Positions 22,969 through 33,624 of a DNA stretch of 64,000 nt are shown here, one piece after another. The first letter of the stretch is position 1; each line of letters starts with the position of its first letter. The notes below the pieces were generated by a model. It had not been told where the DNA came from. It did no database searches and saw nothing but the letters and a program-made list of their open reading frames with translations. This DNA comes from Diploptera punctata (Eukaryota; Arthropoda; Insecta; Blattodea; Blaberidae): assembly GCA_030220185.1 (NCBI GenBank), contig JASPKZ010007288.1, forward strand, positions 320,001 through 384,000, read 5' to 3'. The position numbers and the translations under genes were made by a program.

Positions 22969-23325
22969 TTGGAAAGGCAATTATTCAAATTACAACAATG
23001 GATAAAACAAAACAGTGTAGAATTTACGTCATTACTCAAAATGGCGTTGAATATGCAACAGCATATTACAATTGCTGCATGGGCAATAACGTATGCTAAT
23101 GATCGTGAGGCCGCAAGACGGGCAAGACGTGAGTTTAACGTACCATTGCAGGCGTCGACTGTGGGGAAGTATGGAAAACGACAGTTGGAAACGGGAAGGA
23201 TGCAGAAAACCAAACCTCCTGGAAGGCCTCGAATTAGCACGGATGCAGAAACAACGAAGAGAATTGTGGAGGCGTTCGACGCTAGCCCACAAAAATCAAT
23301 CCGCCAAGCTGTACGTGAGCAGTGA
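22969..23325 (+). pseudogene. mariner-type transposase N-terminal HTH fragment
   Basis: A 118-codon frame has the paired helix-turn-helix layout of the insect DUF4817/mariner group: ANDREAARRARREFNV, then TVGKYGKRQLETGRM, then KPPGRPRISTDAETTKRI and FDASPQKSIRQAVREQ. In full enzymes these helices bind the terminal repeats. The catalytic domain is missing, because the frame stops and RTE-B follows within 90 bases. The first Met is inside the original coding sequence. A catalytic-domain relic of the same enzyme group is at 44800-46225. Confidence 0.7.
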
Positions 23326-23869
23326 TTAGTTTTGTTTTGTTCTATTCTTGTAACTTGAAGGATTCCCTTTCCAATGATAACATCATATTTCCTTTAATAA
23401 TAATATTTTTTCCCCCAGGAGCTATCACCTTGACGTGGTGGGGGGCCTAGTACCCCGATGAACCAGACGAACTTACTGGGGAAGATTGACTTAGGTTAAT
23501 CTTGCTGGTGGGTAAGAAGCGAGGGGAACTAAGTATAGCTCACAACGAAGGAATGGCGTCTGTATCCATATTGGGCGGCCACATCTTCGTCAAGTCTTCA
23601 ACGGTCAACAGGGCGACAGGGAATAGCACAGCTAAACTTGTAAGGATCGAAGAACGGAAGAAGCAGTCCTCTCTTGGTGGGTGGATACCCAGAGGAGCAT
23701 GTTTGGAGGCTCAGAGGAAGCAGCCCTTCCACAATCCTTGTCCTGCGAAGCGCTCGTAACGCTTCCAAGGAGACATTTATCTTACTGAGAAACTTCATGG
23801 AAATCAGCCGGATTGACATAAAAGAAACCGACCCAATCAAGATAAAAGGATACGATTTGGAATAAAGGA

Positions 23870-25847
23870 CATTTTGAAATTAGGAAATCGGAACGTAAGG
23901 GGAATAAATACAAAAGAAGAAGAATTAGAAAGAGAATTCAAGAAAAAAAAATAAATATAGCGACAATAACAGAAACAAAAAAGAAACTAAAAGGAACAAA
24001 GGACTTAAAACACTATGCTATGTTGTATAGCGGAGTAGAACAGACAACAAGAGCGCAGTGTGGAGTAGCAATTTTAATAGATGGGAAAATGGAAGAACAA
24101 ATTGAATAGCTATGAGTTTATAAATGAAAGAATCCTGATAGCCAGATTTAAAATTGAAAGAGGATATATGATGATAATTGCTGTGTATGCCCCAGAGGAA
24201 GGTAAGAAAGAAGAAACAAAAACATTTTATAAAACATTAGTTTATAAATATACAAAAGACCATCATTTAATAATAAGTGGAGGCTTAAATGCCAGAGTAG
24301 GCAATGTCCCTGTACCAAATGTAATAAAAATAATGGAGAAATAACAATAAATGATAATGGACAGGATTTGAGGCAGTTTTCAGCCTAGAATCAATTAAAA
24401 TTAATTAATACCTATTTCCGAAAAAAGGACATACATAAATATACAAGAAGTGGATATAATTCAAGATCAATAACTGACTATTTAATCGTAAACAGCAAGC
24501 TAGGAGCCTTGGTAAGAGATGTGAGAGTACATAGAGGCAGCGATATATACTCTGATCACTATCTCGTGATAAGTAAAATAAACATAATAGCTAAATGGCG
24601 GAAAAATAACATAAAGAACAAAAGAAACCAAGAAGAAGTATATAAAGTATATTTATTACAAGATCAACGTATTAGAAAACATTATGAAAGCAGAATGAAT
24701 AAATATATATCAGAGATAGCGACGTCAGAAGATATAAATAGTGAATGGGAAAATATATCAAATGTAATACATTAAACAGCAAATGAGATATTAGGAAAGA
24801 AACATAGAATAAGAAATATGAAGGGCTTGAGAACTTGGAATGCGAATATACAAAATGTAGTGAATGAAAAACAAAAAGCATATCCTACATACTTACGACT
24901 GAAAACAGAAGAATCTTATGAAGAATATACAATTAAAAGGAGAATTGCTAAACGCATTATAAGGAAAGCCCATCAGGAATCATGGGATAAATTTATAAAC
25001 TCAGTAGAAGATGATATGAATGGAAGACAAGAAATAGGTTATAAATTAATGAAACATCTAAATCAGACTGAGAAAGATTCTGCCAGATTGAATATAATCC
25101 CAGAACAAGAATGGATCCAACGTTATGAAAAACTTTGGAAAAAGGAGGAAATTGAAGGAATAGAGAACAATCAGGAAGAAATAGAAGTGGAAAATATTGA
25201 TGTAATAGACATTAATGTATTAGAAATGGCTTTGAAAACCACTAAGAATAGGAAAGCAACAGGATTAGATAATATAAATATGGAGTTAGTCAAATATAGT
25301 GGAATATTGTGTAAACTACGAATACTTCATCTAATTAATATATGTTGGCAGACCTATGGGATTCCAACCACTTGGAAAACAGCAATTTTGAAGAATATAT
25401 TCAAAATAGAAGACCGGAGAAATTGCAAGAATTACAGAGGGATTAGCTTAATGAATACTGGCTACAAGATATATACGAATATAATAAATAATAGATTGAG
25501 AAACATAACAGAAGTAATAATAAATGAAAATCAAAATAAATGGATTCAGAAAGGGAAAGATATGTATAGACAATGTTTTTACACTGAAACAACTCATAGA
25601 AAAGAGAAGAGAACATAACTTGGAAGCTCACATAGGATTTATAGATTTGGATAAGGCCTTCGATCGGGCAAACAGACAAACATTATGGGAAATATTACGA
25701 ATGAAAGTATACCTGCTGTGCCTTGTTGAAACAATAAAGAAATTATATGAAGACACAAATATAATTATAGATACCGGATTCAAAAGAACAGATACAATCA
25801 AAACAAATACTGGATTATGACAAGGGTGTAGTTTATCACCCACTTTG

Positions 25848-25907
<60 letters not shown>

Positions 25908-26680
25908 ATATATGTATAGACGATATTTTAAATAAATGGAATGTTTTAGTGAATCCAGGAATAAGAATGAATAATAAAGTGTGCATAAATAGTCTTGTAT
26001 TTGCTGACGATGTAATCATAATACACAAAAATTAAGACGACAGAAATCAATGCATGCATTAAATGAAATGTGTAAATTATACGATCTAAAGATTTCTGTA
26101 AGGAAAACGAAGACCATGGCTTTTAGAGGAAGAGATCCAGTGAGGTCCAAAATTATTTTAGAAAATCAAAGTATAGAACAGGTGTCTATTTTAAAATATT
26201 TGGGCTGTGATGTTGGCTACAATGTGGAAAGAGATATAGACTCCAAAATAAATAAATTTCAGACGATGTGTGGAACAATACAGAGAACATTCAAAAATAA
26301 AATTAGAAAAGAAACCAAGATAAAAATGTATAATGTTATGGCGGTTCCCACAATATTGTATGGATGTGAAACTTGGGCTCCAGTGAAATAACAGAAGGTT
26401 AGAATACAGACGGCGGAGTTGAGGTTCCTAAGACAAGTAAAAGGATGTACAAGACTTGATAGAATAAGTAATGAGGATATAAGAGAAGAATTGAAAGTAC
26501 AGCCTTTATTGGATAAAGTCACGAATTACAGACAGAAATGGATTGATCACATGGATGGAATGAGTAAAGAGAGATATCCATTGCTAGCAAGAAATTATCA
26601 AGCAAGAGGAAGACGTGATGTTGGAAGACCTAGAAGACGTTGCGCTGATTATGAAGACGGAACGGACAATTGCCTAATCC
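23870..26680 (+). pseudogene. RTE-B endonuclease-reverse transcriptase relic
   Basis: The endonuclease part has GNRNVRGI (23888), ATITETKKKL (second catalytic position), AVYAPEE (24181), a mutated SGGLNARVG (normally GDFNA) near 24280, IVNSKLG and YSDHYLVI (24550). The RT part runs from 24818: NRKATGLDNI, NCKNYRGISLMN, GFIDLDKAFD (25635), QGCSLSPTLFN (25821), FADDVII (26000), ILYGCETWA (26350) and a basic C-terminus GRPRRRCADYEDG. In-frame stops (for example TGA at 25818) and several shifts inactivate it. In living relatives this protein nicks the target and copies the RNA there. Confidence 0.85.
25851..25915. repeat. (TA)n expansion inside RTE-B reverse transcriptase
   Basis: About 25 TA units replace the short AATATATATA that encodes the Asn-Ile-Tyr-Ile just after the QGCSLSPTLF motif. 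The coding sequence resumes (IDDIL) after it. Confidence 0.9.
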
Positions 26681-26713
26681 CTGGAGTGATGATGATGATG
26701 ATGATAATATTTT

Positions 26714-27289
26714 CGTCACAAGATGTGATCAAACGTAAAGCCATATTTCTTAATCACTCTGTATGTGTTTGAATTAGTCTCAACATAGATATTGTTATGA
26801 AATCTTAACAAAGAATGTTTGTAAAGTTCATATGATATATACTACGGCAATGCTTTGTGTAGGAAATACTGAATATTCATATTTTAATTTGCTTGCTAAA
26901 TATAGACAACACTAATAATATTCTTGTCAAATTCCGTTGAGGTGAATAGTCATAAGATAAAAATTAACGACGGATCATGATCATCAACGTCTAAGACATA
27001 ACACTTAGAGCACATATTCATCCTGCTGATGATGGGCATTAACTTCCAAAAGGCCTCCAAATAACATTTTAAATACATTATTTTAAGAAATTTGAGGAGG
27101 AAGGCACCTGCCAACAGGTACATATTAATTTTGTATGTTATAAATACAGACAAAAACTTGATGTTTTCATATCAGGCATAAATATGAGACAATATCATTA
27201 GAATTAATTTATTAAATTACCACACAGCTTTAAGAAAAATAAGCATGAATAATATGCATGTATGATACGAATGTACACTTCTTCAGTTT
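26714..27289. other. No gene seen
   Basis: This is AT-rich, with no motif or repeat boundary recognised after the RTE-B tail. Confidence 0.5.
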
Positions 27290-27745
27290 TGTATCGGCTC
27301 CAGATGTCGATAGAATCAAATTATCATCAACAGTCTGGTTACTTTTAGGTGCACTTTGTGCTTGTTGCTCTATCAGAGAGCCAAATGTCTGCAGTGCTCA
27401 CATAAACCTGCCACAGAAAATATTCCGCTTTATGGGATTATTAAAGTGACAGGAAGCTATTTACTACAATTTAATCATATTTATATTTAATTTTCAATTA
27501 ATCTGAACCAAAACGTTCAGAAACGTCAAATAAACTTGATACAACTTTCCCTTAACCCTCAAACCAGTCTTCACTTCCTCACAGTAATGTGTTTCCAAAA
27601 GATGTAGTTTGTATGTCGAATGTGCTGTTAGTAACACAATCGTAACTAAATTCCATCCGGCCTCTCTGATCACGTTACTTGTATGGTCATCTAGTATCAA
27701 CAGCACCGGGAATTATTTTGATGGTTTTGCAAGTTAACAAGAATG
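27290..27745 (-). pseudogene. pogo/Tigger-like DDE transposase relic
   Basis: The minus strand at 27706-27494 reads VLLILDDHTSN, 13 residues of filler, then TIVLLTAHSTYKLHLLE. This matches the DDE_1 endonuclease pattern (LLILDNH-S..., then LPPHTTHKLQPLD) around the second catalytic Asp. Weaker minus-strand similarity to the downstream part follows towards 27290. A one-base shift precedes the motif. No ends or duplication could be set, so it is an old fragment. Confidence 0.5.
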
Positions 27746-28140
27746 TTTCTAGTATGCTGCCAGATGAAGATATGTATTAATGAACTCATATATTATGATG
27801 TGCCTTACACAGAAGTTTATCGGGTTCTCTTCCTGTTTTATGTTTGCCAAAAGGAGGTTTAATTTCGTATGTAAGTGAAGTTGACAAGTCATACCCATGT
27901 CATATATGTAGTTATTCCTACATTCCAGCTCTATAATGTAACTGACAAGCTGGGTTTTCAAGTCATATCTAATGCAATAATAATAGATTAATATTTGCTG
28001 AAGAAAGCGTACAAATGACCGCAAATAGTAGGAATAGAATTAAACAGTACATCAATCTTCGATATCTGACCTGGACAAAACCTACTGAGCATCATTTTTC
28101 ACATAACGTTACCGGTATGATTTCCCTTAATTTCGTAGAA
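27746..28140. other. No gene seen
   Basis: This is possibly the decayed N-terminal part of the pogo-like relic. No motif is convincing. Confidence 0.4.
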
Positions 28141-28182
28141 GCTATATTCTTACTTACTTACTTACTTACTTACTCACTGGCA

Positions 28183-30069
28183 CTATCGAACCCGTAGGTT
28201 CATGGCCGCACGGACATAAGCTCTCCATACATCCCTATCCTGAGCTAATGCTTTCCAATCATTCCCTGTATAATCTACTTCCCTCAAATCATAGTTAATG
28301 TTGTTCTCCCACCTCATTCTTGGTCTACCAACTGGGCGTTTTCCTTCTGGCTTTCCTACAAGAAGTTTCCATGCACGTCTTTCATTCCCCATACGCGCAA
28401 CATGTCCTGCCCATCGCAGTCTACGGGACTTAACTGTTCTTATTATATCTGGCTTCCTATAAAGACCATGTAATTCATTGTTATGTAGTCTTCTCCATTC
28501 ACCTGTCTGTTCATCTCTCTTTGGTCCAAAAATTTTCCTAAGAACTTTATTCTCAAATACTCGTAATCTCCTTTCCTCCCTTAAAGTAAGAGTCCATGTT
28601 TCGCACCCATATAATATAACTGGTAGAATAATAGTTTTATATATTTTCAGCTTAACGTTTTTTGAAAGGAGTTGGGACATCAAAAGTCTCTGCAATGCAT
28701 AATAGCATGCATTTCCAGAATTGAGCCTATGTTTAATTTCTTTGTGCATCTCATTCCTATTTGTGATTATTGTTCCTAGGTATTTGAATTCAGCCAATTC
28801 CTCAAAATTTCCCTCATTTGTCATTAGCTGTCCATTTCCATTATATAATGTATTTCTACGTGTGACCATATATTTAGTTTTACTGATATTTACTTCCAGT
28901 CCTAATTTCTTAGTGTTACTCAATAGTGTGTGCGTGTTGGCCTTTAGTATCTCCTCGCTATCGGCCAGTAGTACTACATCATCAGCATAAACTAACAGCT
29001 TATTAATACCATTCAGTTGTAAGCCTTCCTCATTCTCTAAAGATTTAATGGCATGCTCTAGTACAAAATTAAATAGTAGAGGAGATAGTGCATCTCCTTG
29101 CTTCAACCCATTCTGGATTTCAAAAGTGTCTGAAAACTGTTTGCCTACACGCACCCTACTCTTTGAGCCATTTAGACACATTCGTATAAGTCTAACTAAC
29201 TTTTTAGGAATTCCGAACTCCAGCAGGATACTATATAACTTCTCCCTCTTAATTGAATCATATGCTTTTTTGAAGTCTACATATAGTTGATGTACAGTAC
29301 CATTATATTCCCATTTCTTTTCTAAAATCTGTCTTATACTAAAAATCTGATCTGTTGTAGACCTGTTTCTTCTAAATGCACATTGATGATCTCCTAGAAT
29401 GTCATCAATATAGGGAGTAAGTCTGCTTACTAATATATTTGTTAGAATTTTGTACGAAGTTGAAAGTAATGAGATGCCCCTATAGTTGTTGCAATCAGTT
29501 TTATCTCCTTTCTTATAAATTGGTACGATAATTGATTCCTTCCATTCATCTGGAAGAGCTTCTTTTTCCCAAATCATACTAAGCAACCAGCGTATCTTGT
29601 CCATCAATTTTTCTCCCCCTGATTTTATCAGTTCTGCTGGGATCTCATCTGAACCTGATGCTTTATACATCTTCAATTTTTCAATTGCCATTTCAACCTC
29701 TAATGCACTTGGCTCTGCGACTAGCATTTCTGCTGTCTGTAACTTATCCTCCTCAATGTCCTGTTCTGTATGTACATTTAATAGCTGATTAAAATAACTT
29801 TTCCATCTATTTAATATACTCTTGGAATCTGCAATCATATCCCCATTTTCATTCCGAATTATGTTTGTTCTAGCCTGAAACCCTTTCTTCTCTATACTAA
29901 TTCCCTGATATAATTCTCTAATGTTCCTATTTTTTGCATTCATTTCAAGATCATTAATCTTCTCTCTCAAATATTCCCTCTTCTTACTCTTTAGTAACTT
30001 GGTGGTTTCCCGTCTAACACTACCCAATTGCTCTAAATTTACCTCATTTGGCTCGTGTAACCATTTCAT
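28183..30069 (-). CDS. RTE-A copy 1 reverse transcriptase frame
   Basis: This is 628 codons, with no internal stop. RT motifs in order: NYRGISLLSTSYKILTN (finger region), DFKKAYDSI (motif A Asp), GLKQGDALSPLLFNF (motif B) and LLVYADDVVLL (motif C, catalytic YADD). The thumb follows, with LYGCETWTL, then the basic C-terminus RRLRWAGHVARM...GRPRMRWENNINYDLREVDYTGNDWKAL. It copies element RNA at the nicked target. As it stands it is cut from its endonuclease by the frameshift. The apparent start Met (MKWLHEP) is internal to the ancestral protein. Confidence 0.92.
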   Translation of the reverse strand: MKWLHEPNEVNLEQLGSVRRETTKLLKSKKREYLREKINDLEMNAKNRNIRELYQGISIEKKGFQARTNIIRNENGDMIADSKSILNRWKSYFNQLLNVHTEQDIEEDKLQTAEMLVAEPSALEVEMAIEKLKMYKASGSDEIPAELIKSGGEKLMDKIRWLLSMIWEKEALPDEWKESIIVPIYKKGDKTDCNNYRGISLLSTSYKILTNILVSRLTPYIDDILGDHQCAFRRNRSTTDQIFSIRQILEKKWEYNGTVHQLYVDFKKAYDSIKREKLYSILLEFGIPKKLVRLIRMCLNGSKSRVRVGKQFSDTFEIQNGLKQGDALSPLLFNFVLEHAIKSLENEEGLQLNGINKLLVYADDVVLLADSEEILKANTHTLLSNTKKLGLEVNISKTKYMVTRRNTLYNGNGQLMTNEGNFEELAEFKYLGTIITNRNEMHKEIKHRLNSGNACYYALQRLLMSQLLSKNVKLKIYKTIILPVILYGCETWTLTLREERRLRVFENKVLRKIFGPKRDEQTGEWRRLHNNELHGLYRKPDIIRTVKSRRLRWAGHVARMGNERRAWKLLVGKPEGKRPVGRPRMRWENNINYDLREVDYTGNDWKALAQDRDVWRAYVRAAMNLRVR

Positions 30070-31222
30070 TTTTGCTAGCTTTTCTTTTCTTTACAATGTC
30101 GGCACATTCCTCATCAAACCATTTCTTGTTTTGCCTCTTTTTTAAACAACCAATGCTTTCTGATGCTGACAATTTAATAGTATCTCTTATAGCCTCCCAT
30201 TCTTTATTTATATCAGTTTCTTCTTCGTTTGCCACATTGTCATCTGAAGATTCCAGTACTTCAAATCTATTAGCAATTTTGATTTGGTATTCTTGCCGCA
30301 TTTCATCATTTTTCAAGTTTTTTAATTCATATTTTACAGAATCATCTTTAGCGTTTGTTCCTCTCATAAGCGATAGCCGTTGTCTGATTTTCACTCTGAC
30401 CAGATGATGATCCGAATTGCAGTCTGTCCCTCTAACTGATCTAACATCGATGATGCTACTGTGCCAGCGTTTATCCACTAATACATGATCTATCTGGTTC
30501 CGAGTTTCTCCATCTGGGGACGTCCAGGTGTATTTATGAATATCCTTATGCTGAAATGTTGTGCTCTTAACAATGAGATTCTTTGATGTGGCAAATGTGA
30601 CTAATCTAACCCCGTTGTCGTTACTATCTTCATGAAGACTGAATTTGCCTATTGTTGGTTTGAATATATCTTCCCGCCCCACTTTTGCATTAAAATCTCC
30701 TAAGACAATTTTCATATGATATCGTGAAAGGCTATCAAATAAGCATTCTAATTCTTCATAGAACTCATCCTTGATCTTGTCATCTTTATCTTCTGTGGGG
30801 GCATGTACATTTACAATTATAAAATCATGTCGTTTACCCTTTAGAATTATGTATGATATCCTATCACTAACAAACTTAATATCTCGGATAGCGGATAGGA
30901 TCCTCCTTCTGACTAAAAAACCCGTTCCAAATGCAGGTCTTTCTGCACCCCCATAGTATAATGCAAAGCTTCCTGATTCCTGACTACCTTCTCCTGGCCA
31001 CCTAACTTCCTGTAAAGCGACTATATCCAAGGGCGATTTATCCAATTCCCGCGTTAATATCTCTAGTGCCCCGCTATTGTATAAAGTCCTAACATTCCAT
31101 GTTCCTAGGAACATGTCCCTGTGTTTGAGCCTTTGGCATGGGTTCCCTGAAGTAGTCCCCGCCCGGAGAACCGAATGGGGGACTATTTGACCTCCGGAAA
31201 ATTTTACCCCAGTAGAACCCAC
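30044..31222 (-). CDS. RTE-A copy 1 endonuclease domain frame
   Basis: This 392-codon frame is an APE-type endonuclease. The catalytic landmarks are all present: GTWNVRTL with N43, VALQEVRW with E72, VNVHAPTED at 138-146, LGDFNAKVG with D176 and N178, QIDHVLVDKRW at 243-253 and NSDHHLV with H272-273. It nicks chromosomal DNA to prime reverse transcription. The frame ends early (KKRKASKNEMVTRAK, stop) because of a one-base insertion. In the other copy the sequence there runs straight on into the RT. The frame overlaps the RT frame by 26 bases. The start at Met1 overlaps a shorter upstream frame (31400-31089). Confidence 0.9.
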   Translation of the reverse strand: MGSTGVKFSGGQIVPHSVLRAGTTSGNPCQRLKHRDMFLGTWNVRTLYNSGALEILTRELDKSPLDIVALQEVRWPGEGSQESGSFALYYGGAERPAFGTGFLVRRRILSAIRDIKFVSDRISYIILKGKRHDFIIVNVHAPTEDKDDKIKDEFYEELECLFDSLSRYHMKIVLGDFNAKVGREDIFKPTIGKFSLHEDSNDNGVRLVTFATSKNLIVKSTTFQHKDIHKYTWTSPDGETRNQIDHVLVDKRWHSSIIDVRSVRGTDCNSDHHLVRVKIRQRLSLMRGTNAKDDSVKYELKNLKNDEMRQEYQIKIANRFEVLESSDDNVANEEETDINKEWEAIRDTIKLSASESIGCLKKRQNKKWFDEECADIVKKRKASKNEMVTRAK

Positions 31223-31400
31223 GTCCGCATTTCTTGACGGTTGTATTTTTACAGTGAAAGATCGTCACTCTTTCGACCAAGGTACTTATTTCGTCTGGCT
31301 TATCACCTTCGACCAGTCCGGCATGGGTAACCCTATCGGCAGCAATGCTACCGCCGGCATAGCTCTCAGGATAATTTAAGCACACAAGCCACTCCACCAC
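31089..31400 (-). CDS. RTE-A copy 1 short upstream frame
   Basis: This 103-codon frame (MVEWLVCLNYPESYAGG...) overlaps the start of the endonuclease frame by 134 bases in a different frame. The same frame is open at the same place in copy 2 (50380-50691) and even in the decayed copy (34570-34938). Some RTE elements have a small ORF1, so it could be real. It could equally be open by chance because it lies in conserved leader and overlapping coding sequence. No known domain is seen. Confidence 0.4.
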   Translation of the reverse strand: MVEWLVCLNYPESYAGGSIAADRVTHAGLVEGDKPDEISTLVERVTIFHCKNTTVKKCGRGFYWGKIFRRSNSPPFGSPGGDYFREPMPKAQTQGHVPRNMEC

Positions 31401-31436
31401 GACAAGGTAAAGATACCATGGAGGGCTATATTCTTA

Positions 31437-32489
31437 GCTAAATTATTATCTATGACATATAAATGTACAATTATATAAAATACAATTATATAATTATCTA
31501 CGAAAAATCTAATAAAACGTAAAAAAATAAGCTCAGCGTAGATATCTGTATACCATCGAACAAAAATGTACACATTATGTAGAGGTACCTGCATTTATTT
31601 TTTTTGCTGCTTTAACAGCTTCAGTAGCTTTTGTCATATATTCTTCCTGGTAATCCTTTTATAGGCCTTTATTTAATTTCTTTAATTTAGTTTTTAGCAT
31701 CTTTGAATCACAGAAAGTCACTCTGGCGTTGAGGACGAAGTAATAGGAGATAGTTTTGTATTACTATAATCCAATCATTACGAAACATATCACTATCATC
31801 TCCCCGTCATATTGTTTACATAAATGTAAGAAGGAGGAAAACACATTTAATTTTGAATAATACGAGTAATTTATATTCCAAATCTGTACTTAATACAGAT
31901 TAATGTAGGTCGCTTGTTTCTTCTAAATTACAAAGTGCGTATTGAAAATCACGTTTTAATATCAGTGAGCTATAAATTTGTACTTTATGACAAACTACGA
32001 ACAGTCACAAAAAACAATCGTTAATGAAGAGGCCAATGGCATTTGGAAAAATATTTGATGTAAAGAAATCAGTTCACAAGCATTCCGAAATAAATGGCTA
32101 GCCTTTACACTGGTACATTATATTACTACTGTCTCTTCTAATATTACACAATATTAATTTTAATTTTACGTTCATATATTCACATCTACTTGCATACATA
32201 TTCGTACATTTCACAGAAAATGAATCCTTTGTTACAGAAACCCAACTTAGTTAGAAAACAAAATGATGAATACAAGGAATTTATTAATTGTAAGGTTGCT
32301 TTTAATATGTCGCTCACATCATGGGAATTTTATATCAGATTTCATTTAACTAATTGGTACTCGGAGCTTGTAACATCCTTGTAAACAAACAGTAGAACCC
32401 GTAATAGCAATAATTAAAACATTTTATCTACTTTGGCATTGTTTACAGACAAGCGTTTAATGTTTCATTCTGAACGTCTCTACCTCTCT

Positions 32490-32546
<57 letters not shown>

Positions 32547-33009
32547 ATCATAAAGTGAACACCTCTGTTAAAAGCAGTTTAAATTATATAAGATTTTCGT
32601 GCAATGGAAAAAGGAAAATTTTAATTTGCTTCTCATATTTAATACAAGTGCCTGAAATAGTTCTATGGATTGAACGTTAGGTGATACGGACGTCATGTGA
32701 CATTAAGCTGAGGCTCATATTTCACATATAATTCATAAAATATTTTCTATATGAAACTGATTGCTTGTTTAATCCCCATTCGCAATGCTCTGGACATGTG
32801 GATCCCATAGTGAAGAGTTTATTAACCAGACAAATATTAGTTATGCATAATTCCTTACAGATGTTGGTGAGTGTCATACGGTTAGTACATCTAGAAAACT
32901 AAGGTAATATTTGTATGGTAATACTGGAATAAATTTTGCTCTCGTGCACGTATATAGGCTTGAGGTTATATTACAAACCCGAAAATCTTCAGTATCAGAA
33001 CCCACTGTT
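31437..33009. other. No gene seen; contains a CT microsatellite
   Basis: Short frames only. The CT repeat is listed separately. The stretch near 31590-31700 is A/T-rich without a clear motif. Confidence 0.5.
32493..32543. repeat. (CT)n microsatellite
   Basis: About 25 uninterrupted CT units, preceded by imperfect CT/CCT sequence from 32475. Confidence 0.97.
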
Positions 33010-33135
33010 TAAAGTCCCTCCCGGAGGACTTTACCCTTGGATTTTGCCATTCTAAAAATCCATCGCGTTCGGGTTTGAAGCAGCGACCCTTGAGACTAGA
33101 GGCAAGGAGCACAAACACTGGACCACAGAGGATCA
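33010..33135 (-). repeat. tRNA-derived SINE fragment
   Basis: The minus strand gives CTGTGGTCCAGTGTTTGTGC as an A-box-like head and CTGCTTCAAACCCG as a B-box-like stretch ~45 bases later, then TTTTAGAATGGC. The order and spacing are right for a tRNA-type promoter. Confidence 0.5.
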
Positions 33136-33624
33136 CACTACATGAAATAACACTTTTATAAACAAATATTTTGACTTGTACTACACATTCGACAAAAAGA
33201 CAAAATTATGATCACGCATATGTTCAGAATAAACTATTCCGTACACAACAGAGAGTTATTCAATATAACTATATGTAAAACAATACTCTGATATCAGACT
33301 GCAGGGAAGTATTAACTACAGCATGAACTCACAGGTATTAATGTGCCATACGTTAACAAAATTAGTTGTAATAAACATATTAATTTTTATTCAATACCTG
33401 AGGGTTATACTTCCAATTCATAAAACTAACTAATACTCACAGTATGTATCCGGTAACTAAACGAAAATGACTTCTAAAATATGCTCAGTAATGATTGATT
33501 TGTATGTAATGTATATAAACTATTACGACTATTAACTACAGTAGGAATAGAAGTGCCACTCCCAGGTTATACGTTAAGATATATTTGACCATTATATAAA
33601 CACATAACCATGAATGACATACTT
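33136..33624. other. No gene seen
   Basis: AT-rich with no recognisable element before the RTE-A tail. Confidence 0.5.

Larger units (their letters stand above)
23410..26703 (+). mobile_element. Full-length, decayed RTE-B retrotransposon
   Basis: ATAATATTTT is found at 23400-23409 and 26704-26713, a target-site duplication. The element starts CCCCCAGGAGCTATCACC, has a GC-richer leader to about 23870, then endonuclease and RT coding sequence, and ends in an ATG/GAT tail. The ~3.29-kb length and the 5' start motif, which is similar to that of RTE-A, suggest it is full length. An AT-dinucleotide expansion sits inside the RT. Confidence 0.85.
28153..31424 (-). mobile_element. RTE-A retrotransposon, full-length copy 1
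   Basis: GCTATATTCTTA is present at 28141-28152 and again at 31425-31436, a 12-bp target-site duplication. On the minus strand the element starts CCTCCATGGTATC, carries endonuclease and RT frames, and ends in an AAGT tail. It is nearly identical to 50355-53624. A single extra A in the GAAAAGAAAAGCTAGC run near 30055-30075 splits an otherwise continuous long frame. The near-perfect state means a recent insertion, and a sister copy elsewhere may be active. Confidence 0.92.

Noticed and set aside
27258..27449. 63-codon plus-strand frame as a host exon
   Set aside because: Short, without splice context or motif, and opposite the pogo-like relic.
28478..30407. Many plus-strand frames of 60-119 codons across RTE-A copy 1
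   Set aside because: They mirror the minus-strand coding sequence; the same set appears on the minus strand of copy 2.
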